Shown: positions 54,458 through 63,494 of the stretch, one piece after another
How the letters are laid out: each line of letters begins with the position of its first letter
Position numbering within the stretch: the stretch's first letter is position 1
Source: Ignavibacteria bacterium
GTDB taxonomy: Bacteria; Bacteroidota; Ignavibacteria; Kapaibacteriales; UBA4661
Assembly: GCA_014654705.1 (NCBI GenBank)
Contig: JACVZY010000031.1
Span: 1 to 64,000, forward strand
Reading direction: 5' to 3'
DNA length: 64,000 nucleotides
Notes under the pieces: generated by a model
Seen by the model: only the letters and a program-made list of their open reading frames with translations
Database searches by the model: none
What the model was told of the DNA's origin: nothing
Program-made: the position numbers and the translations under genes

Positions 54458-55774
54458 TTACGTGATAGGCGCAAGATTCTCCGCTACATCCGTACTATAC
54501 GCATTCAGCGCAGGCAAAAGCGCCACCAGCGCCGTGAGCGCCAGCACCCCCGCCAGCAACGGCGCATCGAAGCTGTACCACAGCGCAAAATCCAGCTTTG
54601 CGCCGAGTTGCTGTTGCAGTGCGGACTTTGCCAGATTGAGTCCAATGCGTGAAAGTACGAGTCCCGCAACACTTCCCACAAAGCCGATGATAACTGCTTC
54701 GGCAAGCATTAGTCCTACGATAGAACGCCGATGCGCACCCAGCGACCGTAAAATCGCAATCTCTCGCCTGCGCTCGTTGAGCGAGGTGTACATTGCCACC
54801 ACGATAGAAATTGCGCCAACAATAATGACCAAATACGAAATGCCGAGCAAAATACCGTTCACATTCCCGACAATTTGGAATAAGCCCATAATCTCACGAA
54901 TCGGCATGGCTGCTTGTGCTGACGTACCGTCGTTCACACTGCGCGTGAAACTGTCGTAAAAAACTGGGCTTTTGAGTTTCACGGCAAGCGCGGTAACGGT
55001 TGTAAACTCCGGCGGAATCGGGTGTTCGTGGTGTTCTTCTTTGTGTTCTTCAGAATGTTCGGATTTCGCTTCGGATTTTTTCTCACCATTGGCTGTGGCA
55101 AGTGCTTGTTCAGCGGCTTCCCGTGCTTCTTCGTACTCGTCGTAATGCGTGTCCCAGACGGTTCGCATCGTCATATACACGCCTTTGTCAACGGCAGTGC
55201 CGGTGGCAGCAAGCGTCCCCACGATAGGCATTTTTCCGTGGTCGTGTGCGCCCTGTTCATTTGTTTCCAAGCCGTGCCGGACGGTAATGGAATCGCCTGT
55301 TTTGAGGCGAAGATTCTGTGCGACTTCTGCGCCAAGCACTGCTTCAAAATCGCCCGTAAACGGCTTACCGTCTGCCATACCAATTTGCAAACCTTTGCGA
55401 TATTCAAACTTCGTAAAAAAATCTGCTGTCGTACCAATGACTTTGAAACCGCCGACATTATCACCAAAAACCATCGGGAGGCTTGATTTGACACGCTTGT
55501 CGGCTTGTATGCGCTCGCAATCGGCAAGCGGAAAATTGCCGACAGGAGCGCCAACATGATAGAGCGTGTTCAGCACAAGCTGAAGCGGGCTACCCTTCGC
55601 GCCGACAATAATTTCAAACCCCGTGTCCTTTTGTGAAAACGAGCGCTCTGCTTCAACGCGCAAAGTGAGAATCGCTGCCGTGAGCGCTACGCCGACAGCA
55701 ACCGATACCATCGTGAGTGCCGTTGCGACCGAGCGCTGTTGTAAAAAACGAAGCAGAAGTTTGAACGTGTTCAT
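54458..55774 (-). CDS. FtsX/MacB-type ABC transporter permease
   Basis: Encodes 438 residues: an N-terminal TM (SVATALTMVSVAVGVALTAA), a large periplasmic MacB-PCD-like domain (ADCERIQADKRVKSSLPMVF) and three C-terminal TMs (VNGILLGISYLVIIVGAISI, SIVGLMLAEAVIIGFVGSVA, LLAGVLALTALVALLPALNA) with the FtsX loop LNERRREIAILRSLGAHRRS. A charged His/Glu-rich stretch at about 225-260 (SEHSEEHKEEHHEHPIPPEF) is unusual and might bind metal. No ATPase gene is adjacent. Such permeases work in lipoprotein or drug export. Confidence 0.87.
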   Translation of the reverse strand: MNTFKLLLRFLQQRSVATALTMVSVAVGVALTAAILTLRVEAERSFSQKDTGFEIIVGAKGSPLQLVLNTLYHVGAPVGNFPLADCERIQADKRVKSSLPMVFGDNVGGFKVIGTTADFFTKFEYRKGLQIGMADGKPFTGDFEAVLGAEVAQNLRLKTGDSITVRHGLETNEQGAHDHGKMPIVGTLAATGTAVDKGVYMTMRTVWDTHYDEYEEAREAAEQALATANGEKKSEAKSEHSEEHKEEHHEHPIPPEFTTVTALAVKLKSPVFYDSFTRSVNDGTSAQAAMPIREIMGLFQIVGNVNGILLGISYLVIIVGAISIVVAMYTSLNERRREIAILRSLGAHRRSIVGLMLAEAVIIGFVGSVAGLVLSRIGLNLAKSALQQQLGAKLDFALWYSFDAPLLAGVLALTALVALLPALNAYSTDVAENLAPIT

Positions 55775-55908
55775 GGGGAATTATTATGGAGTATAATGGT
55801 AATTTTTGAAGCAATTTTTGCAATGTTTTTGCATAACAAACAAAGCAGAAGGAACGCTCGTTATTTATTTTCGCACAAATACTCGTTTATGTGCGTAAAA
55901 AAACGCTC

Positions 55909-56226
55909 TTATCGTACAGAATTGTGAATCCAAATCAAAAACGGATCGTAGCCGCGTTCTATGGGTAGCGCCACGATGCACGGGCAGTCGTAGCTGTGCA
56001 TTTCCGATGCCTTGTCTATGAGCGCGGTCAGACGCTCGTCATTTGTTTTGGCGATGAGAACGGCTTCTTGACTTGTTTCCATCGCACCCTCCCACCAGTA
56101 GATTGATTTCATGCCGGGCAGGATATTGACGCAGGCTGCAAGGCGCTCCTCGACAAGAGCCGCGCCGATACGCTCGGCTTCTTCGGTGCCGGAGGTGGTG
56201 ATATAGACGAAATGTGCTTTGGGCAT
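55909..56226 (-). CDS. cutA: Divalent cation tolerance protein CutA
   Basis: Encodes 105 residues of the trimeric CutA1 family: FVYITTSGTEEAERIGAALV, ERLAACVNILPGMKSIYWWE, then SQEAVLIAKTNDERLTALID and the end YDCPCIVALPIERGYDPFLI. The role in copper or other cation tolerance is based on E. coli and is debated. It lies 22 bp behind the hybrid kinase gene on the same strand and may share its transcript. Confidence 0.95.
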   Translation of the reverse strand: MPKAHFVYITTSGTEEAERIGAALVEERLAACVNILPGMKSIYWWEGAMETSQEAVLIAKTNDERLTALIDKASEMHSYDCPCIVALPIERGYDPFLIWIHNSVR

Positions 56227-56247
56227 AACAATTTTTCTTGAAATAGG

Positions 56248-57576
56248 TTAGTGTGGCGGTGCATTTTGCGGCAGAGACACGACGAATGCGGCTCCCTTGC
56301 CAACTTCGCTGATGAGCCAAATGCTGCCTCGCATAGCCTCCACGTAGCGTTTGACAATCGAAAGTCCAAGCCCCGTCGAGCTTTCGCCGCCCGTTGGCTG
56401 CGCGGAAAGGCGGGCAAATTTGCCAAAAAGACTGCTTTTATCATTCTCTGTGAAGCCCGGTCCCTCGTCCTCGACGATAATATAGGCGCTATCGGGCATA
56501 AGCACTATCTGGTCGGGTTCGGGCAAATACTTCGGTTCGAGACGGGTAGAAACTTTTATCCAAACGTTTTTGTTCAATGGCGAGTATTTGATGGCGTTAG
56601 AAAGCAAATTGTCCAATATTTGATGCAGCGTTTGCGATTCCACAAAAGCATTGAGCGAAGCAGGTTGCTCCAAATGAAGACGAATAGATTTTTGCTCGGC
56701 AATCGGCTTATAGTGGTGTACGAGCGCTTCAATGATGCTTGCAATCTCCAGCGCCTCGCATTCAATCGTTACGCTGCCTTGCTCCATAGCCTCCAAGCTC
56801 AGGAGCGTCTGGATGAGGTCGAGCGCACGAGTGGCGGCATCGTTGATAAGTTGAAGAAAATCATCGTGCTCCTCTTTAGAAAATTCACTTCCTTGGTGAA
56901 TCATCATGTCAGAAATCGTCTGAATCGCACCCATCGGATTTTTCAGATCGTGAGCGACAATACCCATCAATTCAGTCTTGTCGCGGTTTAGTTCCTCCAG
57001 CTGCGCCAGTGCATCGGCAAGTTCTTTATTACGGGTGGAAATATCGTGATGCTCAAAGCTGATGCGGACGGTTTCAAGAAGTTCTTCGGGGTTCCACGGC
57101 TTGGTGATAAAACGATAGACATGACCAAGATTGATACTGGCGATAATATCTTGCACGTCGGTATAACCCGTCAGAATAATACGCACTGCCTGCGGCACAA
57201 AGCCGCGACTTTGCGCCAGAAATTCGGGTCCCTGCATACCGGGCATTCGCTGGTCGGCAATAATCACCTCCGGCATAATGCCTTGCTGCAAGAGTGCCAG
57301 CGCTGCGTCGCCCGATTCGGCTGTGTACACGCGGTAGTGTTCGTTGAAAAGCCGCGCCAGCATCTCGAGCAGCATCGTTTCATCGTCCACAATGAGCAAA
57401 GTGCGACGTTCTCCCGCGCCCGATGTCTGTTTGGAGTCGGCGCTGGCAGAGAGATCGCCATCCAGCAGCGTGAGCGGCGTATCGTCGTCGTCGCTCAGAT
57501 GCAGCAAACTGTCCGGCGCGTCGGCGTGGTCGGATAAGGACATATTGCCAGAGTGCTTCATATCGCTTGCGTTCAT
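56248..57576 (-). CDS. Response regulator-histidine kinase hybrid (REC-HisKA-HATPase)
   Basis: Encodes 442 residues. A low-complexity acidic leader (about 1-55) is followed by a receiver domain (LLIVDDETMLLEMLARLFNE; phospho-Asp about 108 in IIADQRMPG), then HisKA (His about 209 in GIVAHDLKNPMGAIQ) and HATPase (NLLSNAIKYSP, EDEGPGFTENDKSSLFGKFA, GESSTGLGLSIVK). It lacks a TM segment. Its ATG overlaps the stop of the upstream membrane kinase (ATGA, 57573-57576), so this is a coupled phosphorelay pair. Its kinase core is paralogous to the TPR kinase at 5155-7251. Confidence 0.92.
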   Translation of the reverse strand: MNASDMKHSGNMSLSDHADAPDSLLHLSDDDDTPLTLLDGDLSASADSKQTSGAGERRTLLIVDDETMLLEMLARLFNEHYRVYTAESGDAALALLQQGIMPEVIIADQRMPGMQGPEFLAQSRGFVPQAVRIILTGYTDVQDIIASINLGHVYRFITKPWNPEELLETVRISFEHHDISTRNKELADALAQLEELNRDKTELMGIVAHDLKNPMGAIQTISDMMIHQGSEFSKEEHDDFLQLINDAATRALDLIQTLLSLEAMEQGSVTIECEALEIASIIEALVHHYKPIAEQKSIRLHLEQPASLNAFVESQTLHQILDNLLSNAIKYSPLNKNVWIKVSTRLEPKYLPEPDQIVLMPDSAYIIVEDEGPGFTENDKSSLFGKFARLSAQPTGGESSTGLGLSIVKRYVEAMRGSIWLISEVGKGAAFVVSLPQNAPPH

Positions 57577-59252
57577 GCTGTTCGCGGAAAAGTGAGTGTA
57601 AAGATTGTGCCCTTGCCAATGCTTGATTCAACGTGCAACGAAGCACCGTGCCGCTCAATAATTTGCTTGGAAATACTTAGCCCCAAGCCACTATTGCCCG
57701 TACCTTTGGTGCTAAAAAACGCTTCAAAGATATGCTTTTTTACCTTCTCGTCCATACCTTGTCCGTTGTCGGCTATTTCAAGCGTGATCGTGTGCTTGTC
57801 GTCATTCTTTCTACCGCGCACGTCAATAGTGCTTGCGCCGGCTTGTGCGGCGTTGACCATCAAATTCAGAAAGACTTGGTTCAGTTCGCCCGCATTGCCC
57901 GTCATGCGAATATCGCTTTCCACCTCCACGTGGACGGCGATTGCTTTGAACTGGTATCGGAAAATCTCGACGGTCGAAATAATTTCTTCGGGGAGATTGA
58001 CGGTGTACATCCCGTCGCGCTGGTGTTTGGTGAAGTTCTGCAAGTTTGCCACGATATTTTTCACACGTTGTGCGGCTTTGTTCGCTACAGCAAGCGTCTG
58101 GTCAGCATCGGCGCAGAGTGCGGCAAAATTTTGCGCTCGCTTCGTCTGTTTGCTGCTTTCGTCCAATAGCGCAAAGAAATACTCGTGAATTTTCTGAATC
58201 GTTTGCTCTGTCTCGTAGAGTGCCGAAAGAATGGCGGCGTTAGGGTTATTAATTTCGTGCATCACCCCTGCGGTCAGCATACCGGCTGCGTTCATGCGTT
58301 CACTTTGCACAAGTTGGCTTTGAGCGGCTTGCAGCTCTTTCATTGCCTCGTCGAGTGCCATGTTTTTTTCTTGCAGTTCGGTATTTGCCAATTCGATTTC
58401 CCGTGCTTGCTCGGTCTGCACTTCGATTTGGCGCTGAATCTCCTCATTGGCGGCAGCAAGGTCGAGATTGTTGTCCTTGAGCTGATAGTTCAGTGCGCTC
58501 AGTTCGCGGGTTTGCTGCTGGATTTGAGCTATGTACACACGCAAATTACCGACCATCTGGTTAAAAACCTGCGTGAGCGTTCCGATTTCATCAGGCGAGG
58601 CAATCGGCACATCGGCAATATCCAATTCTCCCCGTGCGACTTTGCTGGCAGCCGCCTCCAACGTTTGAATCGGACGGACGAGGCGTGAGGTCTGCCAGAA
58701 AAACACCAGCCCGCCACAAAGCAAAATAGCGATGCTCACCATAATTCCCAAGCGGCGGCTTTTGCGAACGTCTTGCATCAGAAAGGTGCGCGTAAGCCCC
58801 AGCGCAAGTTGCCCGTGCATTGCGCCTTGCAGCATTATCGGGAGCACAACGATGGTTACGTCGGAGGTTTCGTGCGTCAGATGGGTGATACCTTGAAAGT
58901 CTGATGAACACAAGCGCTGAATGATGTCACGAAAGGGAACAGCGTTGTGTTTGTTAATAGCGCCCATCTGCACGCCTTGCGTGTTGAAAGCAAGAACAAA
59001 TTGCACGTCAGGAAGTGTTTTCAGTCCCTCAAGAGCGTTTTTCACTGAAACGGTATCGTCGAACATCATACCCGATGCCGTACCATAAGCGGTTACCTGT
59101 GCCAGCACGAAGGCTTTTTGATTGAGGTAGGACGACATTTCGCTCTCTTGATGCATCGGGAAAAACCACGCCACAAATACCGATACCGCCAATAACAGCA
59201 CCAATGCCAACGTAATAAATTTTTGCTTGATACCGAAGAACGATTGGTGCAT
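57573..59252 (-). CDS. Membrane sensor histidine kinase with HAMP
   Basis: Encodes 559 residues: TM1 (KFITLALVLLLAVSVFVAWF), a periplasmic sensor region (about 35-185), TM2 (LGIMVSIAILLCGGLVFFW), a HAMP domain (LVRPIQTLEAAASKVARGEL), a coiled coil rich in Gln/Glu (IQRQIEVQTEQAREIELANT), a HisKA-like His (GVMHEINNPNAAI, about 332) and HATPase (LNQVFLNLMVNAAQAG, DNGQGMDEKVKKHIFEAF, TKGTGNSGLGLSISKQII). The start at 59252 (MHQSFFGIK) gives a normal TM1. It is coupled by ATGA to the REC-kinase gene. Confidence 0.93.
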   Translation of the reverse strand: MHQSFFGIKQKFITLALVLLLAVSVFVAWFFPMHQESEMSSYLNQKAFVLAQVTAYGTASGMMFDDTVSVKNALEGLKTLPDVQFVLAFNTQGVQMGAINKHNAVPFRDIIQRLCSSDFQGITHLTHETSDVTIVVLPIMLQGAMHGQLALGLTRTFLMQDVRKSRRLGIMVSIAILLCGGLVFFWQTSRLVRPIQTLEAAASKVARGELDIADVPIASPDEIGTLTQVFNQMVGNLRVYIAQIQQQTRELSALNYQLKDNNLDLAAANEEIQRQIEVQTEQAREIELANTELQEKNMALDEAMKELQAAQSQLVQSERMNAAGMLTAGVMHEINNPNAAILSALYETEQTIQKIHEYFFALLDESSKQTKRAQNFAALCADADQTLAVANKAAQRVKNIVANLQNFTKHQRDGMYTVNLPEEIISTVEIFRYQFKAIAVHVEVESDIRMTGNAGELNQVFLNLMVNAAQAGASTIDVRGRKNDDKHTITLEIADNGQGMDEKVKKHIFEAFFSTKGTGNSGLGLSISKQIIERHGASLHVESSIGKGTIFTLTFPRTA

Positions 59253-59592
59253 GGCTCTAACTTTGGGTTGATGTGCAGTTTTGACGGAACGCCATTCCCC
59301 GCGCAATCGCCTGAAAAGGCAGAAGGAATATGGACTCAACAACTTATCAAAAATAAAGAGATTTCCAAAGAACTTGAAATGCAAGGAACTGCTTTCGAGA
59401 ACAAATGTTTATTTTGCCTCCAGAATTTTGTTTTGCTTCGGGTGTTTCAGACAGGCAGCACAAGGCTCATTTCAAACCAAATCGTTCGCCGATGATTCAA
59501 AAAAAATACCGACAAGACGAGAATTGTGTGATTATACCACAGAAAACCCGTATTTTTGTTGCTTGCTTATTTTTTACAATGTTCACCAGAAT

Positions 59593-61770
59593 ATGTCCAA
59601 CTCTTTTGTGAGCGACGTGCGTCAACGACTTTTTTATATGATTCTGACGGTTTTGCTTTTTATGCTTGGGTCTGTCAATCACCCTTCGCAGAGCGGTTTT
59701 TCATATTCACTGTTTGCACAGACTTCATCACCTACGTCACCGCAAACACCACCGTCTCTTTCTTCGGGAAGCATTATCGTCCAAGAACCCAAAGTGCAGT
59801 GGGCATCTAAATTGGTGCGCATTACCGCCCAACTGCGTAATATCGGTGCTTATTCGGCGTATCAGTTACTTGGCAAGCCGAATATTCTTTCCCGCGCAGG
59901 CGAGACCAACCCTTGTTCGTGGGCATCCTCGAAAGACAACAACAAAATCCCGGTCAGTATTACCGATAATCTACGGGTCGGCTTTGCGGTGCCTGTTGTA
60001 GCCCGTCAGGTGGCTGTGGCGGAGAACCTCAATCCGGGCGCAATCACGGCTATCATCGTGCGCGGTACAAGCCCACAAGAATTTGACACCGTGTATAAGG
60101 CGCCAGCCCGATTGCTTCCCGTTAACTGGCGTATGCTTAATGTCTTTTTTGAGCCGCGCCCTTTCAAAGTGAGCGAAGTAGAATTGGTCGTCAATGTGGG
60201 CTTGGTACCGGGAACAAATGAGATAGACGCAATCGCGATTGGTACGACACTTGATACGATTAAGCCGGAAATTAACCTTATTTCCGGCGCGCAAACGGCA
60301 ATTACGCCGGAGAACCTTGGAGCAGGCGTAAACTCATCGTTTGACGAGCTATTTCCGATAATATCTCCCGACGGCAAAACCCTGTATTTTTGCCGAAAAA
60401 ATTATCCCGAAAATTATGGTCCTGATAAGTTTGAGGACATCTGGTATTCCGAGCAGCAAGAAGACAGCACAACGCATCAACTCATATGGGGAACAGCAAA
60501 AAACATCGGGCAGCCACTGAACAATCAGCACCCGAACTTCTTGTGCGGTATTTTGCCGGATGCAAATACGATGCTTGTTGGCAATGTTTATATGTCCAAT
60601 GGCGGCGTAAAAGGCGGTATTTCTATGTCCTACCGCACCACCGAGGGCTGGAGTATGCCGGTACGCCAGCAAATTCTTGATTACCAAGTGAACAAAGACG
60701 TTGTGAATTATTCGCTTGCACCTGACGGCAAAACGCTTTTGATGGCACTTGACCGCAATACCTCGCTGGGTGGAATGGATTTGTTCGTGAGTTTTCTGCA
60801 ACCAAGTGGGAAATGGTCGGCACCGCTCAATCTGGGGCGCGACATCAATACCGCCGGAGATGAAACGACCGTCTTTCTTGCAAGCGATGGCATGACGCTT
60901 TATTTCTCATCGGACGGACATAACGGCTATGGCAATAATGATATTTTTATGGCGCGGCGTTTGGATTCAACGTGGCAACGTTGGACGGAGCCGCAGAATT
61001 TAGGTAGTTCCATCAATACGCCCGACTGGGACGCATACTTTTCACTTCCAGCTTCGGGTGAATTTGCATACTTTGTTTCCTACAAAGACCCGGCAGCAAA
61101 AGGCGACATTTACCGAATTGCCATTCCCGATGCGCTGCGTCCACGTCCCGTTACGCTTATGTCCGGCAGAGTGCTGGATGCTCGGACAAAGAAGCCTATC
61201 GGAGCGATTATTCGCTATGAATCCCTGACCACAGGACGAGAAATCGGCGTGGCACGAAGCGACTCCTTGACAGGGGCTTATACAATCTCGCTTCCTGTGG
61301 GTGAACTCTACGGTTTTCGTGCAGAATCGGACAAATACATTTCGATTAACGAGAACATTGATCTTCGGAATTTGCAAAAATATCAAGAGGTAAAGCGTGA
61401 TTTGCGGCTTGTGAAACTTGAGAAAGGTCAGTCCGTACTGGTGAATAATATCTTTTTCGATACCGGAAAGTGGGATTTGCGCCCCGAATCTGACCCTGAA
61501 TTAAAGCGCATTGTAGAGATTTTGCAGCGTAATCCTTCGATGGCAATTACAATTGCGGGCTACACCGACAACGTCGGTGCAAAAAAGGCGAATCTCGAAC
61601 TGTCGCAGAAGCGTGCACAAGCGGTGTTTGCATACTTCACACAGTTAGGAATTGAGCAAAAGCGTCTTTCTGCCAAGGGCTATGGCGCAGATAAACCCGT
61701 AGCAAATAACAAATCGGAAGAAAGCCGCCAGCAAAACCGCCGAGTAGAGTTTGTAATTGAGGCAGAGTAA
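59593..61770 (+). CDS. PD40 beta-propeller / OmpA-domain outer-membrane protein
   Basis: Encodes about 725 residues from ATG 59593 with a signal peptide (MILTVLLFMLGSVNHPSQSG; longer by a short leader). A propeller of WD40-like PD40 blades (FPIISPDGKTLYFCRKNYPE, YSLAPDGKTLLMALDRNTSL, FLASDGMTLYFSSDGHNGYG, YFSLPASGEFAYFVSYKDPA) is followed by a carboxypeptidase-regulatory-like region (SGRVLDARTKKPIGAIIRYE). The OmpA C-terminal peptidoglycan-binding domain runs from about 610 to the end (NNIFFDTGKWDLRPESDPEL, TIAGYTDNVGAKKANLELSQ, QNRRVEFVIEAE). The architecture is common in Bacteroidota and Chlorobiota. Confidence 0.92.
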   Translation: MSNSFVSDVRQRLFYMILTVLLFMLGSVNHPSQSGFSYSLFAQTSSPTSPQTPPSLSSGSIIVQEPKVQWASKLVRITAQLRNIGAYSAYQLLGKPNILSRAGETNPCSWASSKDNNKIPVSITDNLRVGFAVPVVARQVAVAENLNPGAITAIIVRGTSPQEFDTVYKAPARLLPVNWRMLNVFFEPRPFKVSEVELVVNVGLVPGTNEIDAIAIGTTLDTIKPEINLISGAQTAITPENLGAGVNSSFDELFPIISPDGKTLYFCRKNYPENYGPDKFEDIWYSEQQEDSTTHQLIWGTAKNIGQPLNNQHPNFLCGILPDANTMLVGNVYMSNGGVKGGISMSYRTTEGWSMPVRQQILDYQVNKDVVNYSLAPDGKTLLMALDRNTSLGGMDLFVSFLQPSGKWSAPLNLGRDINTAGDETTVFLASDGMTLYFSSDGHNGYGNNDIFMARRLDSTWQRWTEPQNLGSSINTPDWDAYFSLPASGEFAYFVSYKDPAAKGDIYRIAIPDALRPRPVTLMSGRVLDARTKKPIGAIIRYESLTTGREIGVARSDSLTGAYTISLPVGELYGFRAESDKYISINENIDLRNLQKYQEVKRDLRLVKLEKGQSVLVNNIFFDTGKWDLRPESDPELKRIVEILQRNPSMAITIAGYTDNVGAKKANLELSQKRAQAVFAYFTQLGIEQKRLSAKGYGADKPVANNKSEESRQQNRRVEFVIEAE

Positions 61771-61846
61771 GGTACGCATTTTTTGCAGAAAGACTTATTT
61801 TGCAGAAAGACTATTTGAACAAAGACTTTGAGAGGAGACGTACACT

Positions 61847-62395
61847 ATGAATCTTTCGACACCACAACGAATAGCTCTCTTTCTTGCCGCCATCGGCGGG
61901 ATTATTTGGCTTGGCGGCTTGATTGTGCGGGCTGCGCTTGGGTTTGATTTATTCATAGCCGGTACGCTCACCTTCAAGCCCGATATGCCCGCACTGGCGC
62001 AAGCACAGACGCTGCGGCTCTTTGCGAGAACGTCGTTCTACACCATCTGCGGCTATGGCGCACTCTTGCTGATAGGCGGCTATTTGTGGCTGTCGCACAA
62101 GGCGATTTGGCAAGAGCGCGGCGGACTGTTTATTGGCGGGATGCTGGTGGTGCTGTATATTCCCATTGAATGTTGGCAGATTTACTACGATGTAGAACTG
62201 ATTCAGTTGGTACAATACGCTTCCTACAACGACTTTCCACTGGAAGCCGCAAAACAGCTATTAGTCAAGCGTATTACGCTTTTGAGTGGAGCCGGACCGT
62301 TTTTGTCTATGCTTGGCTACCTAAGTTCTGTTTTTTGCCTTATTGTCCAGCCGATGCGAATACAACGCACTGCACGCACAGCGCATCATTCCTAG
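61847..62395 (+). CDS. Four-helix membrane protein, unknown function
   Basis: Encodes 182 residues with predicted TM segments at about 8-33, 65-82, 93-107 and 143-165 (IALFLAAIGGIIWLGGLIVR, YTICGYGALLLIGGYLWLSH, GGLFIGGMLVVLYIPIECWQ, FLSMLGYLSSVFCLIVQPM). Preceded by a GGAG ribosome site at 61833-61836. No family is recognised. It lies 76 bp behind the OmpA-type gene on the same strand. Confidence 0.65.
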   Translation: MNLSTPQRIALFLAAIGGIIWLGGLIVRAALGFDLFIAGTLTFKPDMPALAQAQTLRLFARTSFYTICGYGALLLIGGYLWLSHKAIWQERGGLFIGGMLVVLYIPIECWQIYYDVELIQLVQYASYNDFPLEAAKQLLVKRITLLSGAGPFLSMLGYLSSVFCLIVQPMRIQRTARTAHHS

Positions 62396-62517
62396 CGCAG
62401 AAGAGGTATTGCGTATTCAAGAGCAATACTTTGCCCGAACTTGACTATATTTGCACCGCATAAAAACTGCGATTCACCTCATGTAACTTTTTGACCCACA
62501 AAGCGTATTGAACAGTT

Positions 62518-62865
62518 ATGAGTAAATTTTCTATCGAGCAGAAAACCAACGGTAGCGCCGAAGTCTTTTATTTGAAAGGCTTTTTGGACGCGCATACCGC
62601 ACCGGAGCTGGAATCGGCAATTGCCAATGCAATAGAAGCCGGTCAACATCGCCTTGTCGTAAACTTCAATGACTTGGAATACATCAGCAGCGCCGGATTG
62701 GGCGTTTTCATGGTGTTTATCGAAGAAGTCCGGGCAACCGGAGGCGATATTAAACTTACCGCTATGAAACAAAAAGTCTTCACCGTCTTCGATTTGCTGG
62801 GCTTTCCGATGCTTTTTGACATTACCGAAAAAGAAGAAGAAGCACTCGCCAAATTTTCGGCATGA
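62518..62865 (+). CDS. STAS-domain anti-sigma factor antagonist
   Basis: Encodes 115 residues of the SpoIIAA/RsbV fold: FYLKGFLDAHTAPELESAIA, RLVVNFNDLEYISSAGLGVF with the phosphorylatable Ser in ISSAGLG, and KLTAMKQKVFTVFDLLGFPM. Unphosphorylated antagonist binds the anti-sigma kinase and releases a sigma factor or other output. It lies 130 bp before a matching HATPase protein on the same strand. Confidence 0.93.
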   Translation: MSKFSIEQKTNGSAEVFYLKGFLDAHTAPELESAIANAIEAGQHRLVVNFNDLEYISSAGLGVFMVFIEEVRATGGDIKLTAMKQKVFTVFDLLGFPMLFDITEKEEEALAKFSA

Positions 62866-62995
62866 ATTTTTTATAGCACAAACGAGGGAAAAGTAAAGAA
62901 ATAAACTTTTCCCGACAAAGCATTATCGTACAAGATATTGCTCCATACGTTATCACACAGACCACCCCTTTACGTAGTACGCACACAGAATCAGA

Positions 62996-63439
62996 ATGTC
63001 CAAAACAGATTCATTCACCCACGAACGCCTTACTGCATCCGGCGACACGACCGAACTAGAGCGCATCCGCCAGTTTGTTCAGGACAAAGCGCGTGAATTT
63101 GGATTTTCTGAGCAGAACATCCACAAAATTGCCCTTGCTGTGGACGAAGCGTGCTCCAATCTTATCCGTCATGCCTACCAACTCGACGACTCCAAAGAAT
63201 TTTTTGTTGATATTAGCCCCAACGATGACGATACACTTGTGATCGAAATCCTTGATAATGGCACTGCTTTCGACCCCCTGACTGTCCCCATCCCCGACCT
63301 CAATCAATATGCTGCCCAGCATCGTAAAGGCGGCTTTGGCGTTCACATTATCCGTATGGTGATGGATGCCGTAGAATATTTCCCTGCCGACCCCACACAC
63401 CAAATGAACCGCTTAAAACTAGTTAAAAAACTAAGTTGA
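62996..63439 (+). CDS. Anti-sigma-type serine kinase / HATPase_c protein (RsbW/SpoIIAB-like)
   Basis: Encodes 147 residues of the GHKL ATPase family: IHKIALAVDEACSNLIRHAY (N box), DDTLVIEILDNGTAFDPL (G1), KGGFGVHIIRMVMDAVEYFP (G2). It lacks the dimerisation domain of histidine kinases, as expected for SpoIIAB/RsbW serine kinases that phosphorylate STAS proteins. The neighbouring STAS gene is its probable partner. Confidence 0.92.
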   Translation: MSKTDSFTHERLTASGDTTELERIRQFVQDKAREFGFSEQNIHKIALAVDEACSNLIRHAYQLDDSKEFFVDISPNDDDTLVIEILDNGTAFDPLTVPIPDLNQYAAQHRKGGFGVHIIRMVMDAVEYFPADPTHQMNRLKLVKKLS

Positions 63440-63494
63440 ACGGGTGAATGTAGCTTCGATATTCTCATTGTGATTGTTTCGTCGTATTTTTTTA

